NCBI GenBank assembly: GCA_950022295.1
Contig: OX465595.1
Location: 225,893,770-225,957,769 of the forward strand
Direction of reading: 5' to 3'
Length of the DNA: 64,000 nucleotides
From: Bromus sterilis
Lineage: Eukaryota; Streptophyta; Magnoliopsida; Poales; Poaceae
In this document: positions 1 to 11,157 of the stretch, one piece after another
Position numbering within the stretch: position 1 is the stretch's first letter
How the letters are laid out: each line of letters begins with the position of its first letter
Notes under the pieces: model-generated
What the model saw: the letters and a program-made list of their open reading frames with translations, nothing else
Told to the model about the DNA's origin: nothing
Database searches by the model: none
Made by a program: the position numbers and the translations under genes

Positions 1-1690
1 CGAACGAAAAATTTCCACAGAAGTTAGCCAAACGAGTACGAGAGCGAGTTGTAGGACGACCTGGTTGATGAATTTCTTCAAGAATCGAGTCAACATCAAC
101 TCTTCTTCGAACTCGTGATAAGGTTGATTCATTTTCTTCAGGCTCAGCTTCTGCTTCAGGTTCAGCATTTCCTTCGGGATTTGCATTCCCTTCGTTCCTT
201 TGATCTTCTTCGTCCAGTTCATTATGTGCTTCAGGATGTTGATCTCCAGCGCCCCGGGCAATGTGTGGGAACATTGGACCATCATCATCCCTAATTGCCT
301 GACTAGCATTGGCTTCAACAGGGCGAATCTCTCCAATAGCCATGGACCTGATTACTTCATCAAGAGGAGGTTCATCTATATCATGAGTCAAGTGTTCTTT
401 TTGAGAGCCATTAGTTTCATCAAACCTCACATTCACAGTTTCCATAACTTTTCCAAAGTGAGAGTTATAGACTCTGTAGGTGTGAGAGTTTGAGCCATAA
501 CCTAAAAGAAAACCTTCATGTGCCTTAGGGGCAAATTTGGAGCTATGATTCATATCTCTAATAAAACAAGGAGCACCAAATACCCTAAGGTACGAAACAT
601 TTGGTTTGTTACTAGTGATAAGCTCATGTGAAGTCTTTTTCAGAAATTTGTGAAGGTAAACCTTGATGATGATATGACAAGCAGTGTTAATTGCTTCGGC
701 CCAGAACCTAATAGGAGTCTTGTATTCAGCAAGCATAGTTCTGGCCATCTCAATGAGAGTTCTATTCTTCCTTTCAACAACACCATTCTGTTGAGGTGTA
801 TAAGCAGCAGAGAACTCATGAGTAAAACCATGATCATCAAGAAAATCTTCAATACGAGTATTTTTGAATTCAGTTCCATTATCACTTCGGATATGCTTCA
901 GAGATAATTCATATTCTGTTTGAGCTCTCTTGGCGAATGACTTGAAGATTTCAACAACTTTGCTTTTTTCATCCAAAAAGAAAACCCAAGTATAACGAGA
1001 GAAATCATCAACAATAACTAGACCATATTTATTTCCTCCTAGGCTTGCATAATTTTGAGAACCAAAGAGATCCATATGAAGCAATTCAAGAGGACGAGTG
1101 GTAGTCATGATAGTCTTTGCTGAATGATGTTTCTTCGTAATTTTACCAGCTTCACAAGAACTGCAGAGACGATCCTTGTCGAATTTAACTTCGCTAAGGA
1201 CAATAACATGATTCTTCTTCACTAAGTTATGAAGATTTCTCATCCCTGCATGACCAAGTCTTCGATGCCATAACCAACCAGATGAAGCTTTTGCCATTAA
1301 GCATGTGGATACAGCAGGGCCCGAAGAAAAATTAACAATGTATAAGTCTCCTTTTCGGTAACCCTCGAAGACAAACGCATAGTCATCCTGTGAAAAGACA
1401 ACACAACGCGAAGCAGAAAATAGAACAAGCATACCCATATCGCATAACTTCGAAATATACATTAGATTATATCCAAGGGATTGGACTAGCATAACCTTGT
1501 CAATGTGCTTATCTTTCGATATGGCAACCTTACCCAAACCTAAAACTTTACCCTTGTTGTTATCACCGAAGGTAATGTACTTCTGAGAAGAGTGAGATAA
1601 TTTTTCTTCGGTGAATAACTCCTTGTCTCCGGTCATATGATTTGTGCAACCACTATCCATGACCCATTCGGATCCACCGGAGACATAGCC
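1..1690 (-). pseudogene. pol: copia pol, protease and integrase part (runs off window)
   Basis: Conceptual translation of the minus strand from 1690 stays open to the window edge in the stretches I translated. An aspartic protease motif DSGCTNHMTG lies near 1620-1665. It is followed by the integrase zinc region (HRRLGHAG... then CSSCEAGK, about 1140-1280) and the catalytic core: Asp in VIVDDFSRY, Asp in RSDNGTEF and Glu in NGVVERKN (about 750-1030). All three catalytic acids are present. The segment near the left edge is an acidic, Glu-rich linker typical of the stretch before copia RT. The frame is entered right after a TAG (1691-1693) and is out of frame with the gag segment ending at 1702, so it could not be made by simple read-through. 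It is unclear whether that arrangement is ancestral or an indel. Confidence 0.85.
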
Positions 1691-1701
1691 CTACAGAAGA
1701 A

Positions 1702-2400
1702 TTAGTTCTTCTTAACCACCCACAAACGAGCAGGTGACTGAGAAGATGTTGAAGCACTGGTTGAAGCAATATTAAATCTAACAGGAGTGTATTGCTTCGG
1801 TGTACCATCAAGCACACCATAAATGTAAGTCCTCTGCGAATGGTTAGCATAAGAATGAGCATATGCAATCTTAGTATGATTATTATGAGGACGATAAGTA
1901 TGACGACCAGTGCGATAGTATTGCTTCTGCGGAACATTTGATTCGGTCACCAGAGGATCATTTCTCGTTTCAAGAGAATAGAAATGATTCGGTGGTACCG
2001 AAGACTTTCCTTGCATGGTATGGTTAGCAGGCAGTTTTTCCACAAGTGCTTTCTGCACCCATATCTTCCTCTTATAGAAGCCATTCTTAGGAGGACTACC
2101 AACATACTCAGTTGTAACCTTTCCCTGTTCATCTTTGATGAGCTTGTAGTCAGAATCAAGTGATTCATCTACAATAGCTTTGTTCATCTTGCAATCAAAA
2201 CCTGAAAGGTTAGCTATGTCAATGGGGTTCCCTTTCGCTAGGACCCAAACAGTCTTAGGATACTGCTCAGGTTCCCAATAGGTGCCATCAGGGTTTATCT
2301 TTCTCTCGAAACCAACACCTTCATTCCTGGGATTTCTGTGAAGTAGAGCCTTCCTCAGGATATCACAGAGATACTGGTGACCTTGCACACTTTTGAACAT
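1702..2400 (-). pseudogene. gag: copia gag, C-terminal segment in a shifted frame
   Basis: This 232-codon frame continues gag after a frameshift near 2400. Its start (MFKSVQGHQYLCDIL) overlaps the out-of-frame tail of the upstream gag ORF, which ends in different residues from the same DNA. The remainder includes PDGTYWEPEQYPKTVWV and a Ser/Thr-rich end, then stops with TAA at 1702-1704, only 11 bases before the protease frame opens. I recognise it as the linker between the zinc knuckle/coiled-coil part of gag and the protease in this type of copia element. The function of the linker is not known to me. Confidence 0.7.
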
Positions 2401-4202
2401 GCCTGTATCAAATAAGTTTTTAACCTGAGGAGTTCCTCGGTAACAGCAGGGTTTTCCTCATCGGAGGCATTAGTATCATCAATAACAATAGGAGCTTTGC
2501 CTTTGGAATCAATTTTGCTTCGTTCCAAACAATCCAAACAAGGTGATTCAGTTTTATGATTTGCTTCAGAACCTTGTTGAGCCATGAGAGAGAGATTGAC
2601 ATTTTCCAACTCTTCATGAGCCTCTTTCAGTTTTTCGAGAGCTATTTTCCTCTGAAGAAATTCATAGGTGAGCTTCTCATAATCAACTGAAAGAAGATCA
2701 TGCCGAGAGGATAATTCTTCAAACTTTTCTTTCAGAGCTTCATGCTCATTAGTTAAAGTTTGACCTTTCTCTATCTCATCGATCAACAGAGTTTCTGATT
2801 TCTTAATGGTTTTGCTTAGTGAATCAAGTTCATCTTGTTGGATTGAAGCAATTTTAGCAAGTTTAGCATAGCTTATTTTAGAATCACTGTCATATGAGGA
2901 ACAATCATAAGTATCATAGTTAGATTTTGATGAAGATACCTTCGCCTTGGCCATGAAGCAATATGCAGGAGATTCATCTTCACTACTGTTGTTGATGAAG
3001 AATGAGCTCGAAGCTTTTGCCGAAGCATCTGCTGAAGCGAATGCCAAACCAGCAACACCATCTGATTCGGACCCAGACCCAGACCTTGAGCCTGAATGAG
3101 CTTCGGACCCAGAGGCTTCGTCTTCGGAGTTCATCTCCTTTCCCAGATAGGCCTTGGCTCGGTGAGAGCTGCTTCGACGAGACGAGTGAGTCTTCGATGA
3201 AGAACCCTCACGCTTCTTGTGATACTTCTTCTTCTTGTCATCATCAGAATCTTTCTTCTTATCTCTTCTCGAACTCGAATCATGTCTCTTGGATTCATAG
3301 CTTCTGGAAGATCTGTGGGACTTGGATGAGGAGTCTCTGAGCGAATGCTTTGCTTTGTTCTCAGCTTCCCACAGAGGGCAATCAGCAATGTAGTGACCTG
3401 GTTTCTTGCATTTGTAGCAACAGTTGTCTTTGGATGGAGAGCTTCTTGAGGATGAACGGTGAGATGAGTGAGTGGAGCTTCTTGAAGAATAGCTCTTTCT
3501 TGGTGAAGAAAAACCTTTTCTTTGGAAGCGATTGAAGCGTCTCATGATCAGTGCCAAATCCTTTCCAATGCTTGCAGGATCATCTGATTCGACACCTGAA
3601 GCAGAACTGACTTCGGGTGAAGAATGACGTGAAGCTTTTGCTTTCAAAGCATGAGTTTTTCTTCGTGAACCATTTATGTCACGTTTCTCAACTTCTTCCA
3701 TTTGAAAGGTAGTGAGTCTCTGAAGAACATCAGCAGCAACAAGACGTCTGAAATCAGTCCTTTCCTTGATCATCAGCACAATGTGATCAAACGAGTCATC
3801 CAATGAGCGAAGAAAAGTTCTCACAACAGAGTGAGGAGTAATGTCATCAGCACCGAGGGAAATCAATTCATTAGCAAGAGTTGTGAGTCTGCTGTAAATG
3901 GAGCTGACTTTTTCACCCTCGTTTCTCTTGAAGCAATAGAATTTGCTTCGGAGTGTGTCAATTCTGGCATCTTTCTGGGTAGAAACACCTTCACCAATTT
4001 TTTCAAGATAGTCCCAGACACCTTTGGCAGTTGGAATATTCTTCACTTCATGATACTTTTCAGGTGTCAAGTGATTGGTGATGAAAACCCAAACTACAGA
4101 ATCAAGATCAATCAGTGTTGCTTCTTCAGGGGTGATGGCCTTCTCATCGGCAACAGTGACTCCATACAAGACAACTTGCCAGGCAGTTGAGTTGATAGCC
4201 AT
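2355..4202 (-). pseudogene. gag: copia gag, N-terminal and zinc-knuckle part
   Basis: The 615-codon frame starts at the ATG at 4202 (MAINSTAWQV), about 160 bases after the primer site. Residues about 30-175 form the capsid-like copia gag (UBN2/retrotran_gag type, including VWDYLEKI and RSKFYCFK). A CX2CX4HX4C zinc knuckle lies at residues 262-275 (CYKCKKPGHYIADC), which would bind genomic RNA. A long Ser/Arg/Lys-rich region follows, then a predicted coiled coil at about residues 455-545. The last 15 or so residues before the stop at 2355 are frameshift product; the proper continuation is in the frame at 1702-2400. The gene is therefore a near-intact gag broken once, or twice if the gag-pol offset is also a mutation. 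Confidence 0.88.
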
Positions 4203-4361
4203 GCTATTTCATTTCATCTTGTCCTTCCAATACGGGTAGTCCTTCCCATTGAAAATAGGAATAGGTTCGCCAGAGCGAATAGCTGCGAAAGACATACTAG
4301 AAGACATACTTGAATACACTCCAGGAGGTTAATCCAAAACACACAGAGTGTAGGGAGTGAC

Positions 4362-4375
4362 TAGCTCTGATACCA
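4362..4375 (-). other. primer binding site of the copia element (initiator tRNA-Met)
   Basis: On the minus strand, two bases after the LTR end, the sequence reads TGGTATCAGAGCTA. This is the complement of the 3' end of plant initiator tRNA-Met and the usual copia primer site. It fixes both the orientation and the inner LTR boundary. Confidence 0.9.
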
Positions 4376-4377
4376 AT

Positions 4378-5633
4378 TGAAAGTCCAAGTATGTGATCAG
4401 AGGGGGAGGGGGTGAATGATCACTTCAAAATTTTCTACTGAAACTATTGAAGTGAAGCATAAGCAGTGCGGAATAGCGAAGAATAACTGGAAGCGAAACT
4501 AAATGCAGTGAATCAAAACACATTGAAGCATAATAGTGAAGCAAGTGCAATACTGAAGGTAAATGCTTGAAGTAAAATGAACTGGGACTCGACGATGTTT
4601 GTTCGACCAGTTCACGCTCTGCAAAGCGCTACGTCTGGTTGGAGGGACTGGTGATTGAACACCTGGAGCAAATCTCTCTCCGTCCGTTGCTCCACCGCAC
4701 CAAACTCCTTGAGCTTGGTCGTTTCTTCACTCGTGGTTGATTATTGAGGAAATCACCGAAACCTTTGAAAAAATGGACTTCGAGGCGACAATTAATCTTC
4801 GCTCCCTGAAGAACAACTCTCTAACCGTCTAGGAGACTTGCAGTTCTCCAAGATAAAAAGGCTAGCAAGCTTTCACCTAAGTCATCTCAAATCTACTCAG
4901 ATCAATGGGACTTAGGCTTCAGTATCTGGATTTTGGGTTTTGCTTCGGTGGCGTTTTTGGGTTGCGCTCTACAGTATCTCTTGGAATGATCTTAGAGAAG
5001 CCGCCCGCAAAAGAAGGAGGGGGCGGCGTATTTATAGTTTGCGATCCCGAGGTGCGGAATGACCAAACTGACCCGAGGTGACAGCTTGACACGTGTCCAC
5101 AACGGTCGAATTTGTCATCAATGCGCAACTTTACTTGAGGAACAAGTAAAGCTGACTCACGGACTGGGTTCTGCTTCAGAAGCCAAAGAACGAAGTCTTT
5201 GCTACTGAAGCTTAACTTAGTACACATGATATTTCTTCACTCAGGCTTCTCACTTGATCTGGATTTGATCTGAGCATTTCTCAATGACTTCGATGTCCAC
5301 AAACTAAATACCCCTCTTGATAGTACGGTATGTACTATGACTCAAGGAACAGAAAAAGAACTACACAAAAACATCTAAGTCTTGCACCGTCTTCTTCATT
5401 TCCTTCAATTAGTAGAGCTTTAGGACCCCTTCATTTTTGGGGTTCATCCTTCATGATTAAGCTTCGCTCCGAGGGTAATGCTTCGATAACATGAAGACCT
5501 TCCCTGAAGATTTATCACATGGCTTGTCCTTCAGGAACCTATGCAACTTTTTATACTAGAAAACATTGTTAGTTCCTCTACTGTTATGTCCAACAATATC
5601 CAAAACACACGGGGGCAAAATTTTGCTCTTACA
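4378..5633 (-). repeat. 5' LTR of the copia element
   Basis: On the minus strand it begins TGTAAGAGCAAAATTTTG at 5633 and ends ...CTTTCA at 4378 next to the primer site, giving 1256 bp with TG...CA ends. The partner LTR is outside the window, so the ends rest on the primer site, the TG/CA dinucleotides and the abrupt join to gypsy LTR sequence at 5634. It contains a TATA-like box (5028-5037). The short frames inside it look like chance ORFs. Confidence 0.85.
5028..5037 (-). promoter_or_regulatory. TATA box in the copia LTR
   Basis: The minus strand reads CTATAAATAC downstream of a GC-rich stretch, inside the LTR and about 830 bases upstream of the gag ATG. This matches the usual LTR promoter placement. 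It marks the probable start of the element's RNA. Confidence 0.5.
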
Positions 5634-6489
5634 AGACAGGCAATATTACTAGTAGCTTCCGTGTACAGCCACTGGCTATATGGGCTCTAGCTTAGCACGA
5701 GTACGTTGTGGGGAACCTGGCCCTGGTAGCTAGCTGATGTAGATGTGTGGTTAGGTGTACCGGCTACCAAAGGGTGGAGGCAACCTCTTCAGAAAGTCTT
5801 TGTCTCAATCTTCGGGTTGAGTCCAGTGGGGAACGTGTACAACCTCTGCAGAGTGTATAAACTGATCATGATTAGCCGTGTCCACGGTTACGGACGAACT
5901 TTGAGCAACTAGTCTGTACTGTTGATGAATGATCTTGACAGATGAACACTTAATAATAATTTGGTTGGGACAAGAGTAGCATGGGTTGCTGTGTGTTACA
6001 GGTAGAATTCAACTTAAAACTTTGACTAGTTTAGTTCAGGAGAAAATTGGCTTTCTGCAAAACTAAACCATAAGCCTTTCCTTTGACTTACCTTGCATGT
6101 AGTTGTAGGTCCTTTATATAAACTTTTCCGTGTCACTTGCCGTACAAATCAGATGTACTGACCCGTTGTCGGGCTGTATCCTTCGGTGTTGCACGTTTTT
6201 CAGACGATCAGTAAGGTGCGTTAGGGGTTGCGAGTCTACCCTCAGCATGTTCGCATGTGGCTGTTGATGGGACTCCACGTTATTGGCTTTTGCTTCCGCT
6301 ATATTTATATTGAATAAGCTAGCCTTGAGCTATGAAACTTGTGATTTATTTACTCTGGATCATACGTTGTAATAATGATGCACTTGTACTTTGATATACA
6401 TCTATAATACTGTGTGTGCCAGCGAGTTCGATCCAGGGACTGGCACTTGAACACAGAGACTTCAATTCTGTGTGAATTGGGTCACTACA
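5634..6489 (+). repeat. 5' LTR of the chromovirus, 3' third only
   Basis: It aligns with 13142-13978 over its whole length and ends ...GGGTCACTACA just before the primer site. By eye I count about 21 substitutions in about 836 aligned bases (about 2.5%), plus 19 bases present here near 6280-6300 and absent from the 3' LTR. The left end is the copia insertion point. Confidence 0.92.
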
Positions 6490-6491
6490 GA

Positions 6492-6505
6492 TGGTATTAG
6501 AGCAG
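6492..6505 (+). other. primer binding site of the chromovirus (tRNA-Met)
   Basis: TGGTATTAGAGCAG lies two bases after the 5' LTR end. It matches the initiator tRNA-Met complement with one C-to-T change (canonical TGGTATCAGAGC). Confidence 0.85.
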
Positions 6506-6661
6506 TGTGTTGACTGTAGGACGTGACCCTAGAAAATGGACTAGAAAAGCCATAGGAATAAAAAAATATTACTTTATATCACTCTGTCTTGTACTTACTT
6601 ACCTTCTCTATATCGTATTCATAACTATTCCAATTCTTGCCTTACCTCTCTTTGATTATAG

Positions 6662-7384
6662 ATGACCACTATTTCATACCGCGCTATGGCGTTTGGACCT
6701 GAGCTCAGGGGGATTTGCCACTTCCTGAACATCTACGCGCCAGTCTTTCAGCCGAACATCGTGGAGACAAGGGGAGCTGATTACTACTGGCAAGTGAATA
6801 CTTTCATCCTTGGAAGCATGGAGAATGAAGAACGAGTGATCATGGAGTCCTTCGAGGTGCATGCCCAGGAGAAGGAGTGGTGTGTGCGCATGGCTGCTCA
6901 CATAGCTCTTGGACGCATTGTGGAGACGTATTCCGCCCGACTAAAGGGTACGGTGTATCCGGAGATGGCCAAGGTTCTCCCATCGGGGAACATAATACCA
7001 AAGAGGTTCAGGTATGTTCCTGGGGCCATTTGGCCAGGTACAACCAGCTACATCATCCAAAGCCTGGAGAAGCACATTCATTGCCTGGAGAAGTGCACTC
7101 AGTCAGACCTCTACACCATTACTGAGTTGCAGCAGAGGAACACCAGGCTCAAGAGGGACAACAACAAGCTGAAGAAGGAGAAGTTGGAGATGCAAGCAGA
7201 GATGACAAGGCTGAAGGAGAAGATGAAGGCCAATGGAATAGAAGCACCAGAAGAGGAGCCAGAAGTAGACACCTCGGCAGAAGAAGAAGAGCATAGTCCC
7301 AAAAGGCGCAACCGCATTAGCGGGCGCGAATACCGCATGTTGTTTAACAAAGACAGCATTAAGAATTACTTCACCAGCTATTAG
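6662..7384 (+). CDS. upstream ORF of the chromovirus: uncharacterised coiled-coil protein, intact
   Basis: An uninterrupted 240-codon ORF lies between the primer site and gag, in the region normally treated as leader. The ATG at 6662 is its first, with MTTISYRAMAFGPELRG. Residues 1-130 look globular, with many aromatic and hydrophobic residues (YYWQVNTFILGSM, WCVRMAAHIALGRIVE, IWPGTTSYII). Residues about 131-190 form a strong Lys/Glu/Leu coiled coil. Residues 195-210 are acidic (EAPEEEPEVDTSAEEEE). Residues 213-218 (PKRRNR) could be a nuclear signal. There is no zinc knuckle, protease or RT motif. Every other ORF of this element is broken, so its integrity stands out. I know of extra upstream ORFs in some grass gypsy elements but do not recognise this protein's function. 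It could be a captured host gene or an element accessory factor. Confidence 0.72.
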   Translation: MTTISYRAMAFGPELRGICHFLNIYAPVFQPNIVETRGADYYWQVNTFILGSMENEERVIMESFEVHAQEKEWCVRMAAHIALGRIVETYSARLKGTVYPEMAKVLPSGNIIPKRFRYVPGAIWPGTTSYIIQSLEKHIHCLEKCTQSDLYTITELQQRNTRLKRDNNKLKKEKLEMQAEMTRLKEKMKANGIEAPEEEPEVDTSAEEEEHSPKRRNRISGREYRMLFNKDSIKNYFTSY

Positions 7385-7760
7385 TTGGCTATCGTTATCG
7401 TGTTAGCGTATTTGACCATGTCGACTTATTCGGTGTGGCAATACTAGGTTGCTTGATATACTCTTATGTTATTCGTGATTGTGTTGAGGATCTTATATTA
7501 CCAGAGGTTATTATGAGGATATTATATCAGTTATAAAAGATATTTTAAACTATATGGTGTGATATGTGATGGTTTTCCGTATGAGTGCATTGGTTGATGA
7601 TTGTTATATGTTTGATGCTATGGTGATATTGATTGGTGAAGTTGATTGGTGATATATGTATTGTATATGTAATGCTTTCCATGATCATCACAAGCATATG
7701 GGTAGGAGTATATTTCCCTAGCTACTTTCTGTCTAAATCTTACCTATTCTTACCCAACAG
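7385..7760 (+). other. AT-rich spacer between the upstream ORF and gag
   Basis: About 376 bases of AT-rich sequence with no credible ORF or structure that I could identify. It separates the stop of the upstream ORF from the gag ATG. It may hold a splice acceptor or internal initiation signal that lets both ORFs be made, but I see no decisive motif. Confidence 0.5.
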
Positions 7761-8285
7761 ATGCCGCCGAGACGGGATCCCACGGGGAATGAGAACCACA
7801 ACAATGGAGTGCCAGCTTATATGCAGCAGTTACTTCAAGGACAAGCTCAGTTGATCCAGTTGCTCACTCAGAATATGGGCAACAACAACAATGCACCACC
7901 ACCACCGGTGGACACGCTTGCAAGGTTCCTGAGGTTGAGTCCTTAGAGGTTCTCTAGCACTCCTGAGCCCATAGTGGCGGATGACTGGCTTCGTTCAGTG
8001 GGACGGAATATGGAGACAGTTGGCTGCACTGAGGCAGGGAGAGTGAGGTTTGCCTCACATTTGCTGGAGGGTCCTGCCGCTGCTTGGTGGGACAACTACT
8101 TGCTGACGTACCCCATCGACACCATCACTTGGGCGCAGTTCCAGTCTGCTTTTTGCGCCGCACATGTTTCAGCAGGCGCCATGAGCTTGAAGAAGAATGA
8201 GTTTCACAGTTTGCGTCAGGGAGGCCGTTCAGTGGCCAAGTATGTTGAGGTGTTCAACAAGCTTGCCAGGTATGCCACCGGATAG
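7761..8285 (+). pseudogene. gag: chromovirus gag remnant (N-terminal and capsid part)
   Basis: It starts MPPRRDPTGN with a Gln/Asn-rich N-terminus. An in-frame TAG at 7944-7946 (probable CAG-to-TAG) interrupts it. The same frame resumes with the capsid core: ADDWLRSVGRNMET, LLEGPAAAWWDNY, WAQFQSAFC and FHSLRQGGRSVAKYVEVFNK. The frame ends at 8285 because the sequence jumps straight into the RT lead-in. The CCHC knuckle and everything up to protease are missing. The join shares CCAGGTATGC-like sequence, which suggests a microhomology deletion. Confidence 0.85.
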
Positions 8286-11157
8286 GGAGATTGAGTTCCT
8301 TATTGATTTAATACCAGGCACTGGGCCTATTGCTAAGAGACCGTATAGGATGCCCGCAAACATACTTGCAGAGTTGAAGGAACAGATCAGAGAGTTGCAA
8401 GAAAAGGGGTTCATTCGCCCAAGCTCGTCACCTTGGGGATCTCCAGTGTTATTTGTTGAGAAGAAGGATGGAACCCAGAGGATGTGTGTTGACTACCGTT
8501 CTCTGAATGATGTTACTATCAAGAACAATTATCCTTTACCTGTGATTAATGATCTATTTGACCAGTTGGAGGGAGCTTGTGTATTCTCTAAGATTGATCT
8601 TCGTTCTGGTTATCATCAAGTGAAGATTCGGGAGAGGGATATTCCGAAGACTGCTTTTACTACAAGGTATGGGTTGTATGAGTATACTGTTATGTCATTT
8701 GGATTGACTAATGCTCCTGCATACTTCATGAATATGATGAACAAGGTGTTGATGGAGTGCTTGGATAAATTCGTTGTGGTGTTCATTGATGATATATTGG
8801 TGTATTCCAAGAATGAGCAAGAGCATGAGGCACATTTGCGTTTGGTATTGGAGAAGCTCAGGGAGCACAAGTTGTATGCCAAGTTCAGCAAGTGTCAGTT
8901 TTGGTTGAAGGAGGTCGGATTCCTTGGACATGTTGTGTCAGGAGAAGGAGTAGCTGTGGACCCATCCAAGGTTTCAACAGTTACGAAATGGGAGACACCC
9001 GCGTCAGTTGGAGACATTCGCAGTTTCTTGGGTCTTGCAGGATATTATAGGAGGTTCATTGAGAATTTCTCCAAGCTTGCAAAACCAATGACTGAGCTGC
9101 TGAAGAAAGAGAATAAGTTTGTTTGGAGTGAGGCATGTGAAGCCAGCTTTCAGGAATTGAAGAAACGGTTAGTAACTGCGCCTGTTTTATGTTTGCCTGA
9201 TATACATAAGGATTTCCAAGTATATTGTGATGCATCTCGTCGAGGACTTGGTTGTGTTTTGATGCAAGGAGGTAGAGTTGTTGCGTATGCTTCGCGTCAG
9301 CTTAAGAACCATGAGCAGAACTATCCTACACATGATTTGGAGTTAGCCGCAGTTGTTCATGCATTGAAAACATGGAGGCAATATCTTGTTCGTAATCATT
9401 GTGATGTTTTTACTGATCATAAGAGTTTGAATTATATTTTTACTCAGAAGGATTTGAATCTCACGCAGAGTAGATGGCTGGATCTTATTAAGGATTATGA
9501 TTTGAATGTGCAGTATCATCCTGGTAAATCGAATGTGGTTGCTGATGCATTGAGCCGTAAGAGTCATATCAATGTTGCTAATGTTGAGGATATGCCACGT
9601 GAGTTATGTGAGAAGTTCAAGAATCTCAGGTTGGAGATAGTTCCTAGGGGATATGTGGCAACATTGGAAGTGAAGCCCAATCTGTTGGAAAGGATCAGAG
9701 AAGATCAGAAGGGTGACGCAGAAATTGATGAGATAAAAGTGAATATGACCAAAGGGAAAGCAGAGGGTTTCCGTGAGGATGAGCATGGAGCCATTTGGTT
9801 TGAGAAGCGCATTTGTGTGCCGCAGGATGCAGAGATCAGGAAGTTGATTCTTCAGGAGGCACATGATTCACCTTATTCTATTCATCCCGGAAATACCAAG
9901 ATGTATTTGGATTTGAGGGAGAGATTTTGGTGGCCTAGCCTGAAGCGAGAGATAGCACAGTTTATTGCTGTGTGTGATGTTTGCCAGAGAGTCAAGGCTG
10001 AGCATCAGAAGCCAGCAGGATTGTTGCAGCCTTTGCCTATACCAGATTGGAAGTGAGATCAGATAGGTATGGACTTTATTACTGGTTTACCCAGGACTCG
10101 GTCAGGATATGATTCTATTTGGGTGATTGTTGATCGTTTGACCAAGGTTGCTCACTTCATTCCAGTAAAGACAACTTATAACAGTGCCAAGCTAGCCAAG
10201 ATTTATATGTCCAGGATCGTGTGTTTGCATGGAGTTCCAAGCAAGGTTGTGTCTAATAGAGGTACTCAGTTTACTTCGAAGTTTTGGCGTCAGTTGGATG
10301 AGACCTTGGTCACTAGGCTGGAGTTCAGTACAACGTTCCATCCTCAGACTGATGGGAAGACCGAGAGAGTCAATCAGATCTTGGAGGATATGTTGAGAGC
10401 TTGTGCGTTGGATTATGGTTCGAGTTGGGATGACAACTTACCGTATGCTGAGTTTTCATACAACAACAGTTACCAGGCTAGTCTTCAGATGGCACCATTT
10501 GAGTTACTGTATGGCAGGAAGGGCAGGACTCCGTTGATGTGGGATGAGGTAGGAGAGCGTCAGTTGTTTGGAACAGACCTGATCAGAGATGCTGAGGAGA
10601 AGGTCAAGTTGATCCGTGATAGACTGAAGATAGCACAGTCCAGGAAGAAGAGTTATGCAGATGCTAAGCGCAAGGATGTAACCTATGAGGTTGGAGACAG
10701 TGCGTATCTCATAGTTTCACCAATTCGCGGAATCAAGAGGTTTGGAATCAAGGGCAAGTTAGCACCATGTTTTGTGGGGCCTTAAAAGATATTGGAGCGC
10801 AGAGGAGACGTAGCTTATCAGTTTGAGTTGCCAGAAGCTTTGTCAGGAGTTCATAATGTGTTTCACGTATCCCAGCTGAAGAATTGTCATGCAGAGATGG
10901 CAGCTATTCCTTTGAGAGATACCGTGCCACTTGAGGCAATTCAGTTGGAGAGTGACCTGACTTATGAGGAGAGACATGTGAAGATTCTGGAGACTGCTGA
11001 AAGAGTTACCCGCACCAAGACGATCAGGCTATGCAAGGTTTAGTGGGATCATCATACCGAAGAGGAAGCAACTTGGGAGCGTGAAGAAGATCTGAAGCAA
11101 GACCACCCGCACCTCTTTGCTAGCCAGCCCGAATCTCGAGGACGAGATTCATCTTAA
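8282..11157 (+). pseudogene. pol: chromovirus pol: RT, RNase H, integrase, chromodomain (protease deleted)
   Basis: One long frame aligns with chromovirus pol from just before RT to the terminal TAA at 11155-11157. RT runs from about 8300 (PLPVINDLFDQL, then the active-site box FIDD near 8785). RNase H follows (VYCDASRRGLGC near 9220, TDHKSL near 9410). Integrase has its zinc region at about 9860-10010 and core at 10069-10480. The chromodomain lies at about 10960-11110 (YEERHVKILE to WEREEDLKQ). In-frame stops fall at 10054 (probable TGG to TGA), 10783 and 11041 (probable CAG to TAG). The second integrase Asp is Asn (SNRGTQF instead of SDRGTQF), which would abolish strand transfer. Asp in IVDRLTK and Glu in TERVNQ remain. 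Protease is absent. Confidence 0.93.

Larger units (their letters stand above)
1..5633 (-). mobile_element. Ty1/copia retrotransposon (SIRE/Maximus-like), 5' part; continues past the left edge
   Basis: Read on the minus strand the order is 5' LTR (4378-5633), tRNA-Met primer site, gag with a CCHC knuckle, protease and integrase: the copia order, with integrase before RT. RT, RNase H and the 3' LTR must lie left of position 1. The long Ser-rich gag suggests the SIRE/Maximus lineage, but that rests on gag style alone. The right LTR tip (TGT at 5633) abuts sequence that is identical in register to the interior of another LTR (13142 onward), so this element inserted into the 5' LTR of the gypsy element beginning at 5634. 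Confidence 0.88.
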
